Notes: generated by a model from the letters alone, not told the origin. Shown: positions 17,278-26,407, counted from the first letter of the stretch. The stretch is DNA of 64,000 nt from Bradyrhizobium sp. CCBAU 53351 (GCF_015291745.1 NZ_CP030059.1:5607501-5671500), one strand, 5' to 3'. Made by a program: numbers and translations.

Positions 17278-18036
17278 TTGGCCGCCATCTATTCCGACCT
17301 CGCCGGCAAGGTCGTGCTCGTCACCGGAGGTGCGGCGGGCATTGGCGCTGCGATCGTGCGGCGCTTCGCGGAGCAGAAATCCAAGGTCGTGTTCTTCGAC
17401 ATCAAGATCGACGAGGGCCAGCACCTGGCGCGCGAGCTGTCCGATCAGGGACTGTCGGCGCATTTCCAACATGTCGACCTCACCGACATCCCCGCGCTGC
17501 GCGCCGGCGTCGTGGAGGCACGCAAGGCGCACGGCGCGATCAACATCCTGATCAACAACGCCGCGCATGATGAACGGCACAAGACCGAGGAGATGACGCC
17601 CGAATATTGGGACGACCGCATCGCGGTGAACCTGAAGCACCAGTTCTTCGCGTCGCAAGCCGTGCTGCCGGACATGAAGGCCGCCAATGGCGGCGCCATC
17701 GTCAATTTCGGCTCGGTATCGTGGATTGCAGGCCAGGGCGGCATGGCCGCCTACACCGCCAGCAAATCAGGCGTGATCGGATTGACGCGCTCGCTGGCCC
17801 GCGATTACGGCCCCTACAATATCCGCGTCAACGCGATCGCGCCGGGCTGGATCATGACCGAGCGGCAGCTCGAGAAATGGATGACACCGGCGGGCGAGAT
17901 CGAGCTGCAGCAGCGGCAGTGCCTGAAGCGCCGGCTGGTGCCGGACGAGGTCGCGAAGGTCACCGTCTTCCTCGCCTCGGACGAAGCTTCCGCCTGCACT
18001 GCCCAGCACTACATCGTCGATGGCGGCTGGGTGTGA
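17278..18036 (+). CDS. SDR-family oxidoreductase
   Basis: About 252 residues, classical short-chain dehydrogenase. The cofactor motif VTGGAAGIGAAI lies near the start. FDIK at the end of beta-2 favours NAD. NNAA, the catalytic Ser and the YTASK (YxxxK) motif follow, and the sequence ends DGGWV. The TTG at 17278 is preferred because GGGAGG ends 5 bases upstream; the GTG at 17272 overlaps that ribosome site. It is divergent from the thu-like operon and probably acts on the same sugar or its product. Confidence 0.88.
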   Translation: MAAIYSDLAGKVVLVTGGAAGIGAAIVRRFAEQKSKVVFFDIKIDEGQHLARELSDQGLSAHFQHVDLTDIPALRAGVVEARKAHGAINILINNAAHDERHKTEEMTPEYWDDRIAVNLKHQFFASQAVLPDMKAANGGAIVNFGSVSWIAGQGGMAAYTASKSGVIGLTRSLARDYGPYNIRVNAIAPGWIMTERQLEKWMTPAGEIELQQRQCLKRRLVPDEVAKVTVFLASDEASACTAQHYIVDGGWV

Positions 18037-18115
18037 GATGCTTTGAGAATGGTGGGCGCACAAAAGCTGTCGACTTTCAGCGAAACCGCCAACTCTCGTG
18101 CCGCCGGCGCCGATG

Positions 18116-18565
18116 CTATTCCTTGTTCTCGTCAAGCAGCCTGGCCACACGACGCAAGCCGAGCAGATAACCCTGGGTGCCGAAGCCTGCGATGACCCCA
18201 TCAGCCCGTTTGGAGACGAACGAATGATGGCGGAATTCCTCGCGCTTGTGCACGTTGGAAATGTGCACCTCGATCACGGTCCCCTCGAACGTGTTCAGGG
18301 CATCCAGGATGGCGACCGACGTATGGGTGAAAGCCGCAGGATTCATCACGATGCCGGCAGCCGTCTCGCGCGCCTCGTGAATCCAGTCGATCAGCTCGTA
18401 TTCCCTGTTGGATTGATGAAAGCGAATTTCCAGGCCAAGCTCCCTGGCCAGCGCCCGGCAATCCCGCTCCACGTCCGCAAGCGTCTCGTGACCATAGATG
18501 TGGGGCTGACGCTTGCCGAGCAGATTGAGATTTGGCCCGTTCAGGACGTAGACGAGACGACTCAT
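18116..18565 (-). CDS. aroQ: Type II 3-dehydroquinate dehydratase
   Basis: 149 residues, full length for the dodecameric type II enzyme, which interconverts 3-dehydroquinate and 3-dehydroshikimate. Visible motifs are [20 protein letters not shown] (the catalytic Tyr/Arg lid), [12 protein letters not shown] and [17 protein letters not shown]. It is the last gene of a minus-strand group with an ABC importer and two shikimate dehydrogenase homologues, so a catabolic role in quinate/shikimate use is more likely than housekeeping biosynthesis. That is context inference. Confidence 0.93.
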   Translation of the reverse strand: MSRLVYVLNGPNLNLLGKRQPHIYGHETLADVERDCRALARELGLEIRFHQSNREYELIDWIHEARETAAGIVMNPAAFTHTSVAILDALNTFEGTVIEVHISNVHKREEFRHHSFVSKRADGVIAGFGTQGYLLGLRRVARLLDENKE

Positions 18566-18578
18566 ACAACAACTCCGT

Positions 18579-19325
18579 TCAGTGATGGGCGAGGATTTCG
18601 CCAAGAAACTGCCTGGTGCGGGCATGCTGTGGATTGTGGAAGAAAGCGTCAGGCGCGTCTTCTTCGATGATCTGACCTTCAGCCATGAAGATCACACGGT
18701 CGGCAACCTGGCGGGCAAAGCCCATCTCGTGGGTGACGCAAATCATGGTCATGCCGTCGTTGGCGAGGCCGATCATCGTGTCGAGCACCTCCTTGACCAT
18801 TTCGGGATCGAGAGCCGAGGTCGGCTCGTCAAACAACATTACTTTCGGTTGCATGCAGAGCGCACGCGCAATCGCGACACGCTGTTGCTGGCCGCCGGAA
18901 AGCTGAGCCGGATATTTCTCGGCCTGGTCACCGATACGGACGCGCTCGAGGTATTTTCGCGCGGTTGCTTCGGCCTCCGTCTTGCTGATGCGGCGCGCGC
19001 GAATGGGCGCGAGCGTGCAGTTCTGCAAGACCGTCATATGCGGGAAAAGATTGAAGCTCTGAAAGACCATGCCGACGTCCTGGCGTACGACATCGATGGC
19101 CCTGATGCTGTCGTCCAGCCGATGACCGTTCACCACGATGCTGCCCTGCTGGATCGGCTCGAGGCGGTTGATGCAGCGGATCAGCGTCGACTTTCCCGAG
19201 CCGGACGGACCACAGAGCACGATCTTTTGGCCCTTGCGCACGGTGAGATCAACGTCGCGTAAAGCCTGGTACCCGCCGTACCACTTCTGCACGCCCTTCA
19301 TTTCGATCAGGTTCTGGTCTTGCAT
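18579..19325 (-). CDS. Polar amino-acid-type ABC transporter ATPase
   Basis: 248 residues of the GlnQ/HisP type. Walker A is GPSGSGKST, the Q-loop [12 protein letters not shown], the signature [15 protein letters not shown], Walker [16 protein letters not shown], and the H-loop VTHEMGFA. The start at 19325 (MQDQNLIE) removes an unsupported extension. It follows the binding-protein gene by 59 bases and precedes aroQ by 13. It energises the two downstream-listed permeases; the solute may be a cyclic acid such as quinate or shikimate rather than an amino acid (inference). Confidence 0.93.
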   Translation of the reverse strand: MQDQNLIEMKGVQKWYGGYQALRDVDLTVRKGQKIVLCGPSGSGKSTLIRCINRLEPIQQGSIVVNGHRLDDSIRAIDVVRQDVGMVFQSFNLFPHMTVLQNCTLAPIRARRISKTEAEATARKYLERVRIGDQAEKYPAQLSGGQQQRVAIARALCMQPKVMLFDEPTSALDPEMVKEVLDTMIGLANDGMTMICVTHEMGFARQVADRVIFMAEGQIIEEDAPDAFFHNPQHARTRQFLGEILAHH

Positions 19326-19384
19326 GCCGGCCTCCGCTCTCGGGCGGCGGCCAACGCGGATCGCGCGTCGGCCGCTCGCAATGG

Positions 19385-20212
19385 CTATTGGACGGTGAAG
19401 GGAACGCCGGGGACGGAGTCCGGAAAGACCGGGACCGGGACCTTCATCCATTTGGCGTAGAAGGCGGCCAGTTTTCCGTTCGACTTGATCTCGTCGATGA
19501 ACTTGTTGGCCGTCTCATTCCACTCCTTCTCGCCCAGGCGCGTGCAGGCGCCGTTGTACAGAGCGGTGAAGTGCAGCTTGGGTTCGAAACCAAGTTCGGG
19601 CTTTGCGGCGTTCAGACGCTGCGGATAGAACAGGTTCGCACCGACGGCCTGGACCTGGCCGGAGAGCAGCGCCTGGATGGTGGCCGCGTCATCGTCGAAT
19701 CTGCGGATTTCGGTTCCGGACGGCGCGTTGTTGGTCACCTGGGTGTCCTGCGTGGAGGACCTCGGAACGCCAATGACGTACTTGCCCATGTCGCCATTGC
19801 CGGTGATCGGCGTCGCCTGGGCGGCGACGAGCGTGATCTCATTGGCGACATACGGCTTGGAATATTGCACCGCCTTCGCGCGCTCGGGCAGCATGGCCAT
19901 GGTTGCGAACAGAATGTCGACGCGGCCTGTGGTCAGAGCCGGAATGCGATTGGCCACCGCCAGCGGGACGAACTCGGCCTTGACGCCGAGATATTCAGCG
20001 AAGGCGCGCCCCATGTCGGCATCGATGCCATCCTGCTTTCCCGAGCTGTCGACATAGCCCCAGGGCGGATTATCCCCCTGAATGCCGATGACGACGACGC
20101 CCTTCTTCTTCACGTCTTGCAGTGTCCCCGCCTGCGATTTGCCGGCGATGGCGAGAGCCGCCAATGCCAATAGCGCGAGCTTGAGCTGGCGACGATTGGA
20201 TGAAAACAACAT
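19385..20212 (-). CDS. Periplasmic solute-binding protein, family 3 type
   Basis: 275 residues. A signal sequence ends about SQAG after an Ala/Leu core. The domain begins [46 protein letters not shown], the family-3 (amino-acid-type) opening, and continues with [28 protein letters not shown]. It is encoded between two permeases and the ATPase. In this family ligand contacts often include an Arg and an Asp for alpha-amino acids. The genes around it suggest that an aromatic precursor acid is at least as plausible. Confidence 0.9.
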   Translation of the reverse strand: MLFSSNRRQLKLALLALAALAIAGKSQAGTLQDVKKKGVVVIGIQGDNPPWGYVDSSGKQDGIDADMGRAFAEYLGVKAEFVPLAVANRIPALTTGRVDILFATMAMLPERAKAVQYSKPYVANEITLVAAQATPITGNGDMGKYVIGVPRSSTQDTQVTNNAPSGTEIRRFDDDAATIQALLSGQVQAVGANLFYPQRLNAAKPELGFEPKLHFTALYNGACTRLGEKEWNETANKFIDEIKSNGKLAAFYAKWMKVPVPVFPDSVPGVPFTVQ

Positions 20213-20260
20213 GAGTATCTCCTCCTGGTGATGGCTATTTGTAGAGTAAGTGCGCCGCTA

Positions 20261-20917
20261 TTATCTTTGACTGGTCAGGGCGAGCCTGGCCTCCATCCGA
20301 CCGCCCCACCACGAGAGTGGCCAGCAGAGGACGAAGTACATCGCGCCGACCACGCCGAAGACCAGCAACGGCTGGAAGGTCTGGTTCGACACGATTTGAC
20401 CGGCGCGGGCGAGCTCGATGAAGCCGACGATGGCGGCGAGCGAGGTGCCCTTGATGAGCTGCACGAGATAGCCGATGGTCGCCGGCAGCGAGATGCGGAT
20501 CGCCTGCGGTAGCACGATGTCGCGCATGCGGGACGAATAGTGCAGTCCCAGCGCCATCGCCGCTTCGGTCTGGCCGCGCGGCACGGCCTGTATCGCGCCG
20601 CGCCAGATCTCGCCAAGGAAGGCCGAGGCATTCACGGTGAAACCGATTGCCACCGCGACGAACGCATCGAGCTTCAGCCCGGTCAGCGCCAATCCGTAAT
20701 ACACGACGAAAAGCTGCAGCAGCAGCGGGGTGCCCTGGAATATCCCGATGTAGATGCGGGTGCCCCATTCCACGCCCCTGTGGCCACAGGTGCGCAGCAA
20801 CGCGACGGCGAGCCCCGCCGTACAGCCGCCCGCAAACGCGACCAGCGTGAGCAGCACCGTCCATTGCAACCCACGCAGCAGGAAGCCGAACTCGGGAAGA
20901 CCAAAATGCGGTGTCAT
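20261..20917 (-). CDS. Amino-acid-type ABC transporter permease (HisM/GlnP family)
   Basis: 218 residues with about five membrane helices. The family motif LLRTCGHRGVEWGTRIYIGIFQGTPLLLQLF and the coupling loop SEAAMALGLHYSSRMRDIVLPQAIRISLP-type segment are visible. The start at 20917 (MTPHFGLPEF) is chosen over a longer frame that runs into the next permease gene. It forms a heterodimer with the upstream permease. Confidence 0.9.
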   Translation of the reverse strand: MTPHFGLPEFGFLLRGLQWTVLLTLVAFAGGCTAGLAVALLRTCGHRGVEWGTRIYIGIFQGTPLLLQLFVVYYGLALTGLKLDAFVAVAIGFTVNASAFLGEIWRGAIQAVPRGQTEAAMALGLHYSSRMRDIVLPQAIRISLPATIGYLVQLIKGTSLAAIVGFIELARAGQIVSNQTFQPLLVFGVVGAMYFVLCWPLSWWGGRMEARLALTSQR

Positions 20918-20927
20918 GCTGGCTCCC

Positions 20928-21596
20928 TCAGCGTGTCGGATATGAGAAGAAGCGGTGAGAGACGACCGCAAAGCCCAGCATCAGCAGCCAGGAGATCGCG
21001 AGATAGAGGAAGGTGACGGAGAAATAGACCTCGAAGCTGCGGAAGGTGTCGCTCTCGATGCGCTGTGCAACCGACGTCAGTTCGTAGGCGGACACAGCCG
21101 AACAGATCGACGATGTCAGTGTCAGCATGATGAACTGGCCCGTCAGCGAGGGGTAGATCGCGCGAAGCGCGGGCTTGAGCACGATGAAACGGAACACCTG
21201 CCCTTTGTGCAATCCGAGCGCGTAACCGGCCTCCACCTGCCCCTTGTGAATGGACTGTACCCCGCCGCGGATGATCTCGATGGCGTAGGCGCCGCCATTG
21301 ATGCCGAGCGCGATAATGGCGGTCGCTGTCGGATTGAGCTTCAGTCCAATGAGCGGCAGGGCGAAGAACAGGAAGAAGATCTGCACCAGGAAAGGTGTAT
21401 TGCGCACGACCTCGACGAAGCCGATCATGAGACCACGCAACCACGCCGCCTTCGAATCGCGTGCCGCGACGCCTCCGACGCCGATTAGCATCGCCAGCGT
21501 CATTCCGGCGAACGCCAGGCTCAACGTACCCACGCAACCCCACAGCAGTGCGGGCATTGCATGCCAAACCACCGAGAAATCGAGCGTGTAGCCCAT
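20928..21596 (-). CDS. Amino-acid-type ABC transporter permease
   Basis: 222 residues, about five membrane helices. It has FVEVVRNTPFLVQIFFLFFALP (the family's RNTPxLxQ motif) and the coupling loop QVEAGYALGLHKGQVFRFIVLKPALR. The start at 21596 (MGYTLDFSVVWH) is used; the open frame upstream of it is antisense-like extension into aroE. Spacing of 10 bases to the second permease supports one transcript. Confidence 0.9.
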   Translation of the reverse strand: MGYTLDFSVVWHAMPALLWGCVGTLSLAFAGMTLAMLIGVGGVAARDSKAAWLRGLMIGFVEVVRNTPFLVQIFFLFFALPLIGLKLNPTATAIIALGINGGAYAIEIIRGGVQSIHKGQVEAGYALGLHKGQVFRFIVLKPALRAIYPSLTGQFIMLTLTSSICSAVSAYELTSVAQRIESDTFRSFEVYFSVTFLYLAISWLLMLGFAVVSHRFFSYPTR

Positions 21597-21648
21597 CCTT
21601 ACGTTTCCTCTCGGGCGTTGTACGTGCCGCTCACCCATCGGCCGGGTG

Positions 21649-22512
21649 TCACCCTCCCAGGGACGCGAAAGTCGCGAAGAAGACGTCTGGATCGGGTGAG
21701 ATGCCGGTGAACAGGCGAAATGCTTCGGTGCCCTGGAAGATCGCCATGCCACCGCCATCGACGGTGCGGCAGCCGAAGGCACGCGCCGCACGCAGCAAGG
21801 ATGTTTCCAGCGGGAAATAGACGATCTCGGCGACCCACAGATCGGGACGCAGCAGGGCCGTCGGCAGCGGTGTGCCCGGATACTTGTCCATGCCGATCGG
21901 CGTCGCGTTGACAATTCCGTCAGCGGCGGCCACGGCGGCTGCAACATCCTGGCCGGCCCTCAAGCGCCCTTCTGCAAATCGGGGGGACAAGCCCTCGACC
22001 ACGCCCTGCGCCTTGGCAAAGTCGACGTCGATGATGGTCAGCTCCTGCACGCCGAGCTTCATCAGCGCGAAGGCCACGGCCGCGCCCGCACCGCCCGCGC
22101 CGAACTGGACGACACGGCCGAGCGGCGCACCTTGCATGTTGCGGCGAAAATTCTCGGCAAACCCGAACCAGTCCGTGTTGTGGCCGGTCATCCGACTATT
22201 CCGGATGACCACGGTATTCACCGCGCCGAGCGCCTCTGCATCCGGCGAGAGCGCGTCCAGCAGCGGGAGAATCGCCTGCTTGCAGGGATGGGTTACGTTC
22301 AAACCATCGTAGCCCATGCGCTTTGCGGCCGTGAGCAATTCGGGCAAGGCTTCGATGCCGAGCTTCAGCTCGGTCAGGTCGATCGTCTTGTAGAGATACC
22401 GGATTCCAGCGGCATCAGCGGCCGCTTCATGCATGGGCGGCGTGCGCGACGCCGCGATGCCGCTGCCGATCAGGCCGACGAGAAAGTTGGACTTCGGATA
22501 CATGTTCGGCAT
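21649..22512 (-). CDS. Shikimate/quinate dehydrogenase homologue, probably NAD-dependent
   Basis: 287 residues of the AroE family. The substrate-binding SRTPPMHE motif is followed by the catalytic NVTHPCK (Lys78) and HNTDWFG (Asp114). The nucleotide fold has GAGGAGAAVAFAL, and beta-2 ends in IIDVDFAKA, an Asp where NADP-specific AroE proteins carry NRT. That favours NAD, as in catabolic quinate/shikimate dehydrogenases (YdiB and QsuD-like). It stands 6 bases from a second AroE homologue with the opposite cofactor signature. It probably oxidises quinate and/or shikimate. Confidence 0.85.
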   Translation of the reverse strand: MPNMYPKSNFLVGLIGSGIAASRTPPMHEAAADAAGIRYLYKTIDLTELKLGIEALPELLTAAKRMGYDGLNVTHPCKQAILPLLDALSPDAEALGAVNTVVIRNSRMTGHNTDWFGFAENFRRNMQGAPLGRVVQFGAGGAGAAVAFALMKLGVQELTIIDVDFAKAQGVVEGLSPRFAEGRLRAGQDVAAAVAAADGIVNATPIGMDKYPGTPLPTALLRPDLWVAEIVYFPLETSLLRAARAFGCRTVDGGGMAIFQGTEAFRLFTGISPDPDVFFATFASLGG

Positions 22513-22518
22513 CGCCCG

Positions 22519-23346
22519 TCAGCTCAATGGGACAGTCAATTCGGCGATCACCTGAGCCGTGCCCGGTCGAACGCCGCGCCACCAGGAAAACGCTTCCGCT
22601 GCCTGCTCGACCAGCATGCCGACGCCGTCGGCGAGCTTGGCGACGCCTTCCGCGCGAGCCGCCTGCAGAAAGGGAGTCAATCCTTTGCCGTAGGCAAGTT
22701 CATATGCCAGTTCCGCGCCGCGCAAGACATTGCGTGGAAGCGGCGGCATTTGACCCCGCAGGCTGGCCGATGTCGCGTTGACCACGACGTCATACCCCTC
22801 GGCGAGATCGGCCAGCTCGGTGTAGCCGCTGACCATCAGGGGACCACAGCCGGCAAACTCCTCGGCCAATGCCACTGCTTTCGCCAGCGTTCGATTGACC
22901 AGAACCAGCTCGGACGGCTCTTCGCGCAGGAACGGCAGCAGCGCACCACGTGCCGCCCCGCCGGCGCCGAGCATCAGGACGCGGCGGCCCTTCATCTTCA
23001 CATCGAGATTGACGGTGATGTCGCGCACAAGGCCGACACCATCGAAGTTCTCGGCAATGATCCGATCGCCTTCGAACTTCATGCAGTTTGCGGCGCCTGC
23101 GCGTGTGGCGCTCTCGGAATGCTCGTTTGCGTAGGCGAAGGCATCGAGCTTGAACGGGGCGGTGATGTTCAGCCCCTTGGCACCCTCGGCGCGGAATTGA
23201 TCGACCCGTTCGCTGAAGCCATTGAGGGGGCCCTCGATCGCCTCATAGACGAGGTCCTGGCCCGTCATCTTGGCGAACGCGCCATGGATGAGAGGTGATT
23301 TGCTGAAGCCGATCGGATTGCCGATCACCGCATAACGATCGCTCAT
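22519..23346 (-). CDS. Shikimate dehydrogenase (NADP-type AroE homologue)
   Basis: 275 residues. GNPIGFSKSPLIH, the catalytic NITAPFK (Lys66) and ENFDGVG (Asp102), then GAGGAARGALL and LVNRTLAKA: the NRT motif binds the NADP phosphate in ordinary AroE. The family interconverts 3-dehydroshikimate and shikimate. The gene is the second of a tandem pair of different AroE paralogues and is 3 bases downstream of a CoA-transferase gene. A true biosynthetic aroE is expected elsewhere in the genome, so this copy is likely dedicated to the local pathway. Confidence 0.87.
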   Translation of the reverse strand: MSDRYAVIGNPIGFSKSPLIHGAFAKMTGQDLVYEAIEGPLNGFSERVDQFRAEGAKGLNITAPFKLDAFAYANEHSESATRAGAANCMKFEGDRIIAENFDGVGLVRDITVNLDVKMKGRRVLMLGAGGAARGALLPFLREEPSELVLVNRTLAKAVALAEEFAGCGPLMVSGYTELADLAEGYDVVVNATSASLRGQMPPLPRNVLRGAELAYELAYGKGLTPFLQAARAEGVAKLADGVGMLVEQAAEAFSWWRGVRPGTAQVIAELTVPLS

Positions 23347-23349
23347 GGC

Positions 23350-24591
23350 TCACTCCCGCACTGCGGCTTCGTTGTAGAGCACGCCATCGCGCACCATCGC
23401 ATCGACGGCTTCGGCCGACAGTCCCAGCGAGGCGGCAATGCGGCGGTTATCCTGGCCAAGCAGAGGTGCTGGAGTGCGCACCGTGGTGTCGCAATCGGAG
23501 AATCGGAACGGCAGGTTCGGCAGGGTGACCTTGCCGAGCACCGGATGCTCCTGCTCGACCAGCATGCCGCGCGCGTGGATCTGCGGATCCTTCACGACCT
23601 CCTCGATAGTCTGCACGGGAGCGGACGGAACACCCGCCTCCTCGAGTGCGGCGAGACAGGCATCGCGAGAAGGCTGCGACAGCGTCCAGTTGCGCACGAT
23701 ATCCATCGCTTCGGCATAATGGGCGTTGCGCGCGGCAGGCTTGGCAAAGCGCTCGTCGGAGGCCAACGTGTCCCCCCCGATCAGGCTCGCCAATCGTCGC
23801 CACGCATCATCGACCTGGGCGGCGATGACAAGATTGCCGTCTTTGGCTGGGAAAACGCCGTAGACAGTCGAGTCCGGTTGTCCGCTGCCGGTCTGCTTCG
23901 GCAGGTCCGTACCGCCGGAGAGGAAGTAGCGCTGAACCGCATAGTCGTGCATCGAGACCATGCAGTCGTACAGCGCCAGATCGATATGCTGGCCGCGCCC
24001 GGACGACACGCGGCCGACCAGCGCTGCATTGATGGCCGCAACGCCATGAATGCCGGTGTACATGTCTGCCAACGGCATCCGTAGCAGCGGTGGCGCTTCG
24101 CCGGGGGCTCCTAATTGCGCCAGCGCGCCCGACATCGCCTCTGCGATCAGGCCGAAACCCGGACGGTCGGCATAGGGACCGGTGTGGCCATAGGCGGAGA
24201 CCGAGCAATAGACCAGCCTGGGATTCCGCGCCGACAGCGTTTTGTAGCCGAGCCCGAGGCGTTCGAGCGCACCGGGGCGATAGTTCTCGATGAAGACATC
24301 GGCCGTGTCTACCAGCTTCATCATCATGTCGAGGCCGCGCTTGTCGCGCAGATCGATGCAAAGGCCCTGCTTGCCCATGTTCTGCTGCAGGAAGTAGCCG
24401 GATTGGCCGCCCTTAAAATAGCCGTGGGCGCGGCCTGCATCGCCTTGCTTCGGACGCTCCACCTTGATGACGTCAGCGCCCATCGCGGCAAGACAACGGC
24501 CCATGGACGGGCCTGCGAGGAAATGGCTGTAGTCGATGACGCGAATGCCTTTGAGTGGCAGATCTTGGAGCGGCAGATCTTGCGCGGTCAT
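23350..24591 (-). CDS. Class III CoA-transferase (CaiB/BaiF family)
   Basis: 413 residues. The N-terminal GIRVIDYSHFLAGPSMGRCLAAMGADVIKVERP and the FLQQNMGKQGLCIDLR/VENYRPGALERLGLGY pattern are typical; the active-site Asp of the family is expected at ALYDCMVSMHDYAV or nearby. These enzymes move CoA between carboxylic acids. The ATG overlaps the stop of the MaoC gene by 4 bases. Substrates cannot be read from sequence; neighbours suggest a dicarboxylic or hydroxy acid. Confidence 0.9.
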   Translation of the reverse strand: MTAQDLPLQDLPLKGIRVIDYSHFLAGPSMGRCLAAMGADVIKVERPKQGDAGRAHGYFKGGQSGYFLQQNMGKQGLCIDLRDKRGLDMMMKLVDTADVFIENYRPGALERLGLGYKTLSARNPRLVYCSVSAYGHTGPYADRPGFGLIAEAMSGALAQLGAPGEAPPLLRMPLADMYTGIHGVAAINAALVGRVSSGRGQHIDLALYDCMVSMHDYAVQRYFLSGGTDLPKQTGSGQPDSTVYGVFPAKDGNLVIAAQVDDAWRRLASLIGGDTLASDERFAKPAARNAHYAEAMDIVRNWTLSQPSRDACLAALEEAGVPSAPVQTIEEVVKDPQIHARGMLVEQEHPVLGKVTLPNLPFRFSDCDTTVRTPAPLLGQDNRRIAASLGLSAEAVDAMVRDGVLYNEAAVRE

Positions 24592-25058
24592 GCTGGCTCT
24601 CCTGCAGCGCGGGTCTTCGGGCGCATCGGAATCATCAGCCGATGCTCACCGAGCTGCACCACTTCGCCGCGCTGGTTGATCAACTCCGACGGCAGCACCA
24701 CGATGCCCCACCCTTCCCGCTTCGTGGCGCGCATTGCACCGATGCGGAACTTCACATGCACGGTGTCGCCGAGCTTGATCGGCAGCTTGAAATCCCACGT
24801 CCAGCCCAGCGACATTCCCGGAAGGAAGCGATAATCGGCACGGGTCTTCAAACCGTCGGCGAGCGACAGACCAAACAGCCCGTGCGCGACGCGCGTGCCG
24901 AAGGGCGTGGTCTTGGCGTAGTCCTCGTCGACGTGCACAGGCGTGAAATCACCCGTTAGTTCGGCATAGGCGTTCACCATCGCTTCGGTGACCGTCACCG
25001 CGGGGGTGACGCACTCGTCACCGACCTTGGCATCGTCCCAGTAGCGCACATCGGTCAT
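24588..25058 (-). CDS. MaoC-family (R)-hydratase/dehydratase
   Basis: 156 residues, a single hot-dog domain. The hydratase-2 motif GDFTPVHVDEDYAKTTPFGTRVAHG holds the expected Asp and His. The ending TKREGWGIVVLPSELINQRGEVV is that of MaoC proteins acting on acyl-CoA. The start at 25058 (MTDVRYWDD) is chosen. It is translationally coupled to the CoA-transferase, so it probably hydrates or dehydrates the CoA ester that enzyme makes. Confidence 0.88.
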   Translation of the reverse strand: MTDVRYWDDAKVGDECVTPAVTVTEAMVNAYAELTGDFTPVHVDEDYAKTTPFGTRVAHGLFGLSLADGLKTRADYRFLPGMSLGWTWDFKLPIKLGDTVHVKFRIGAMRATKREGWGIVVLPSELINQRGEVVQLGEHRLMIPMRPKTRAAGEPA

Positions 25059-25071
25059 GTCGCGTCTTCCT

Positions 25072-25458
25072 CTAGGCACGGGGATTGATCGCCAAAGCGG
25101 CTTCCACGGCACCAGCGCTCGCTTGCAAGATCTCGACGTTCAACCCGCCCGGCAACGCGAGCCAGTTCGGCCCGGCCGGCAACGCCTTGGCGCCCCAGGC
25201 GGCGGCACGGGCGAGCACGCCTTCGTAATCGTCGACCATGATGCCGAGATGGGCGAGACGACCCTCCGGTCCGGCAAAATGCGGATCCTCGATGAGTTGC
25301 ACGCTTCCGAGCACCCATACCTGACGTGGGCACGCACCGCCGGCGAGTTGCTCGTCGCGAACGGCAAGACCGAGCACCTCACGGAAGAAGTCGACGTGAC
25401 GATCAACGTCCGGCACGCGGATCGCGACGTGCTCGACATAGGCGCGCGGCAACGACAT
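25072..25458 (-). CDS. VOC-family (glyoxalase-fold) protein
   Basis: 128 residues, one vicinal-oxygen-chelate domain: YVEHVAIRVPDVDRHVDFFREVLG at the start and RLAHLGIMVDDYEGVLARA later. Candidate metal ligands are the first-strand His and the Glu in the final NVEIL strand. The start at 25458 is used. The family spans dioxygenases, epimerases (methylmalonyl-CoA type) and lyases. Between MaoC and a PanE-like reductase, a CoA-thioester or hydroxy-acid substrate is plausible but unproven. Confidence 0.8.
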   Translation of the reverse strand: MSLPRAYVEHVAIRVPDVDRHVDFFREVLGLAVRDEQLAGGACPRQVWVLGSVQLIEDPHFAGPEGRLAHLGIMVDDYEGVLARAAAWGAKALPAGPNWLALPGGLNVEILQASAGAVEAALAINPRA

Positions 25459-25462
25459 CGTC

Positions 25463-26407
25463 TCAGGCCTTTCCCGGATAATTGCTGCGGGCGTATTCGA
25501 GCCCTTTGACCAACGCGACGAGGGTCGCGTTGACGGGGGTCGGCACGTTGTGCTTGGCGCCCCAACGCACGACGGAGCCGTGAATGTAATCAACTTCGGT
25601 CGGGTTGCCGGACTGCAGGCTCTGCAGCATCGACGTCTTGAACTCGGGCGGCAGTCCAGCGGACGCCATCGTCCAGGCGCGGCGCGGATCGGCGATTGAG
25701 ATCTTCACACCGGCAGCCTGTGCGACCGCGATGCCCTCCGAGATTGCGGCCAGCGCGCAATCTTCCAGGATCGCCAGTGAATAGAGACCGCCATAGGTCA
25801 GCCCGGTAACGGTGGTAATTCCTCCTCCGGCGACGTTGATGAACAACTTGTCCCACATCGTGCCCAGGATGTTGTCGCTGAGCTGCGTGAGAATGCCCGC
25901 ACGATTGAACGTCTCTGAAATTCGCCGCGCGCGGTCCGTCAGGCGGCCATCAAGTTCGCCGATGATGGTTTCCTTGCCGATGACCCCGGAGCGAACATGG
26001 CCTGGGCCAAGCAGCACGCCACCAACGTAGGTCTTGCCGGCCATGACCCGGTCACGACCAACTTCCTCCGCAAGGATGTCCTCGTGACCGAGACCGTTTT
26101 GAAGCGACATCACGACCGTCTGCGGTCCGATGATCGGCGTCGCCGCTCGGATCGCATCGCGCGTATGGTAGGATTTGACGAGGACAATGACGAGGTCCGC
26201 GACGCTGCCGACCTCCGTCGCGGAGGCGCAGGCGGAGACCTTCACGACGCTCTCGGCGTCACCTTCGAGAATCCGCAAACCACCGGCATTGATCGCGTCG
26301 ACATGAGCCTGGAACGGATCAATCAGCCAGACCTCGGCTCCACCGCGCGCCAACGTGCCGCCGATGGTCGAACCGAGGGCTCCCGCTCCGATAAAGCAGA
26401 TCCTCAT
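25463..26407 (-). CDS. Ketopantoate reductase-family (PanE/ApbA) 2-keto acid reductase
   Basis: 314 residues. Rossmann GAGALGSTIGGTLARGG, VLVKSYHTRDA, SLQNGLGHED, and the catalytic-Lys region MWDKLFINVAGG are all present, as is the C-terminal PTEVDYIHGSVVRWG with the conserved Asn/Ser/Glu cluster. The family reduces 2-keto acids with NADPH. As first gene of an eight-plus gene minus-strand group it is more likely a catabolic reductase than pantothenate synthesis. It is divergent from a LysR regulator. Confidence 0.88.
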   Translation of the reverse strand: MRICFIGAGALGSTIGGTLARGGAEVWLIDPFQAHVDAINAGGLRILEGDAESVVKVSACASATEVGSVADLVIVLVKSYHTRDAIRAATPIIGPQTVVMSLQNGLGHEDILAEEVGRDRVMAGKTYVGGVLLGPGHVRSGVIGKETIIGELDGRLTDRARRISETFNRAGILTQLSDNILGTMWDKLFINVAGGGITTVTGLTYGGLYSLAILEDCALAAISEGIAVAQAAGVKISIADPRRAWTMASAGLPPEFKTSMLQSLQSGNPTEVDYIHGSVVRWGAKHNVPTPVNATLVALVKGLEYARSNYPGKA

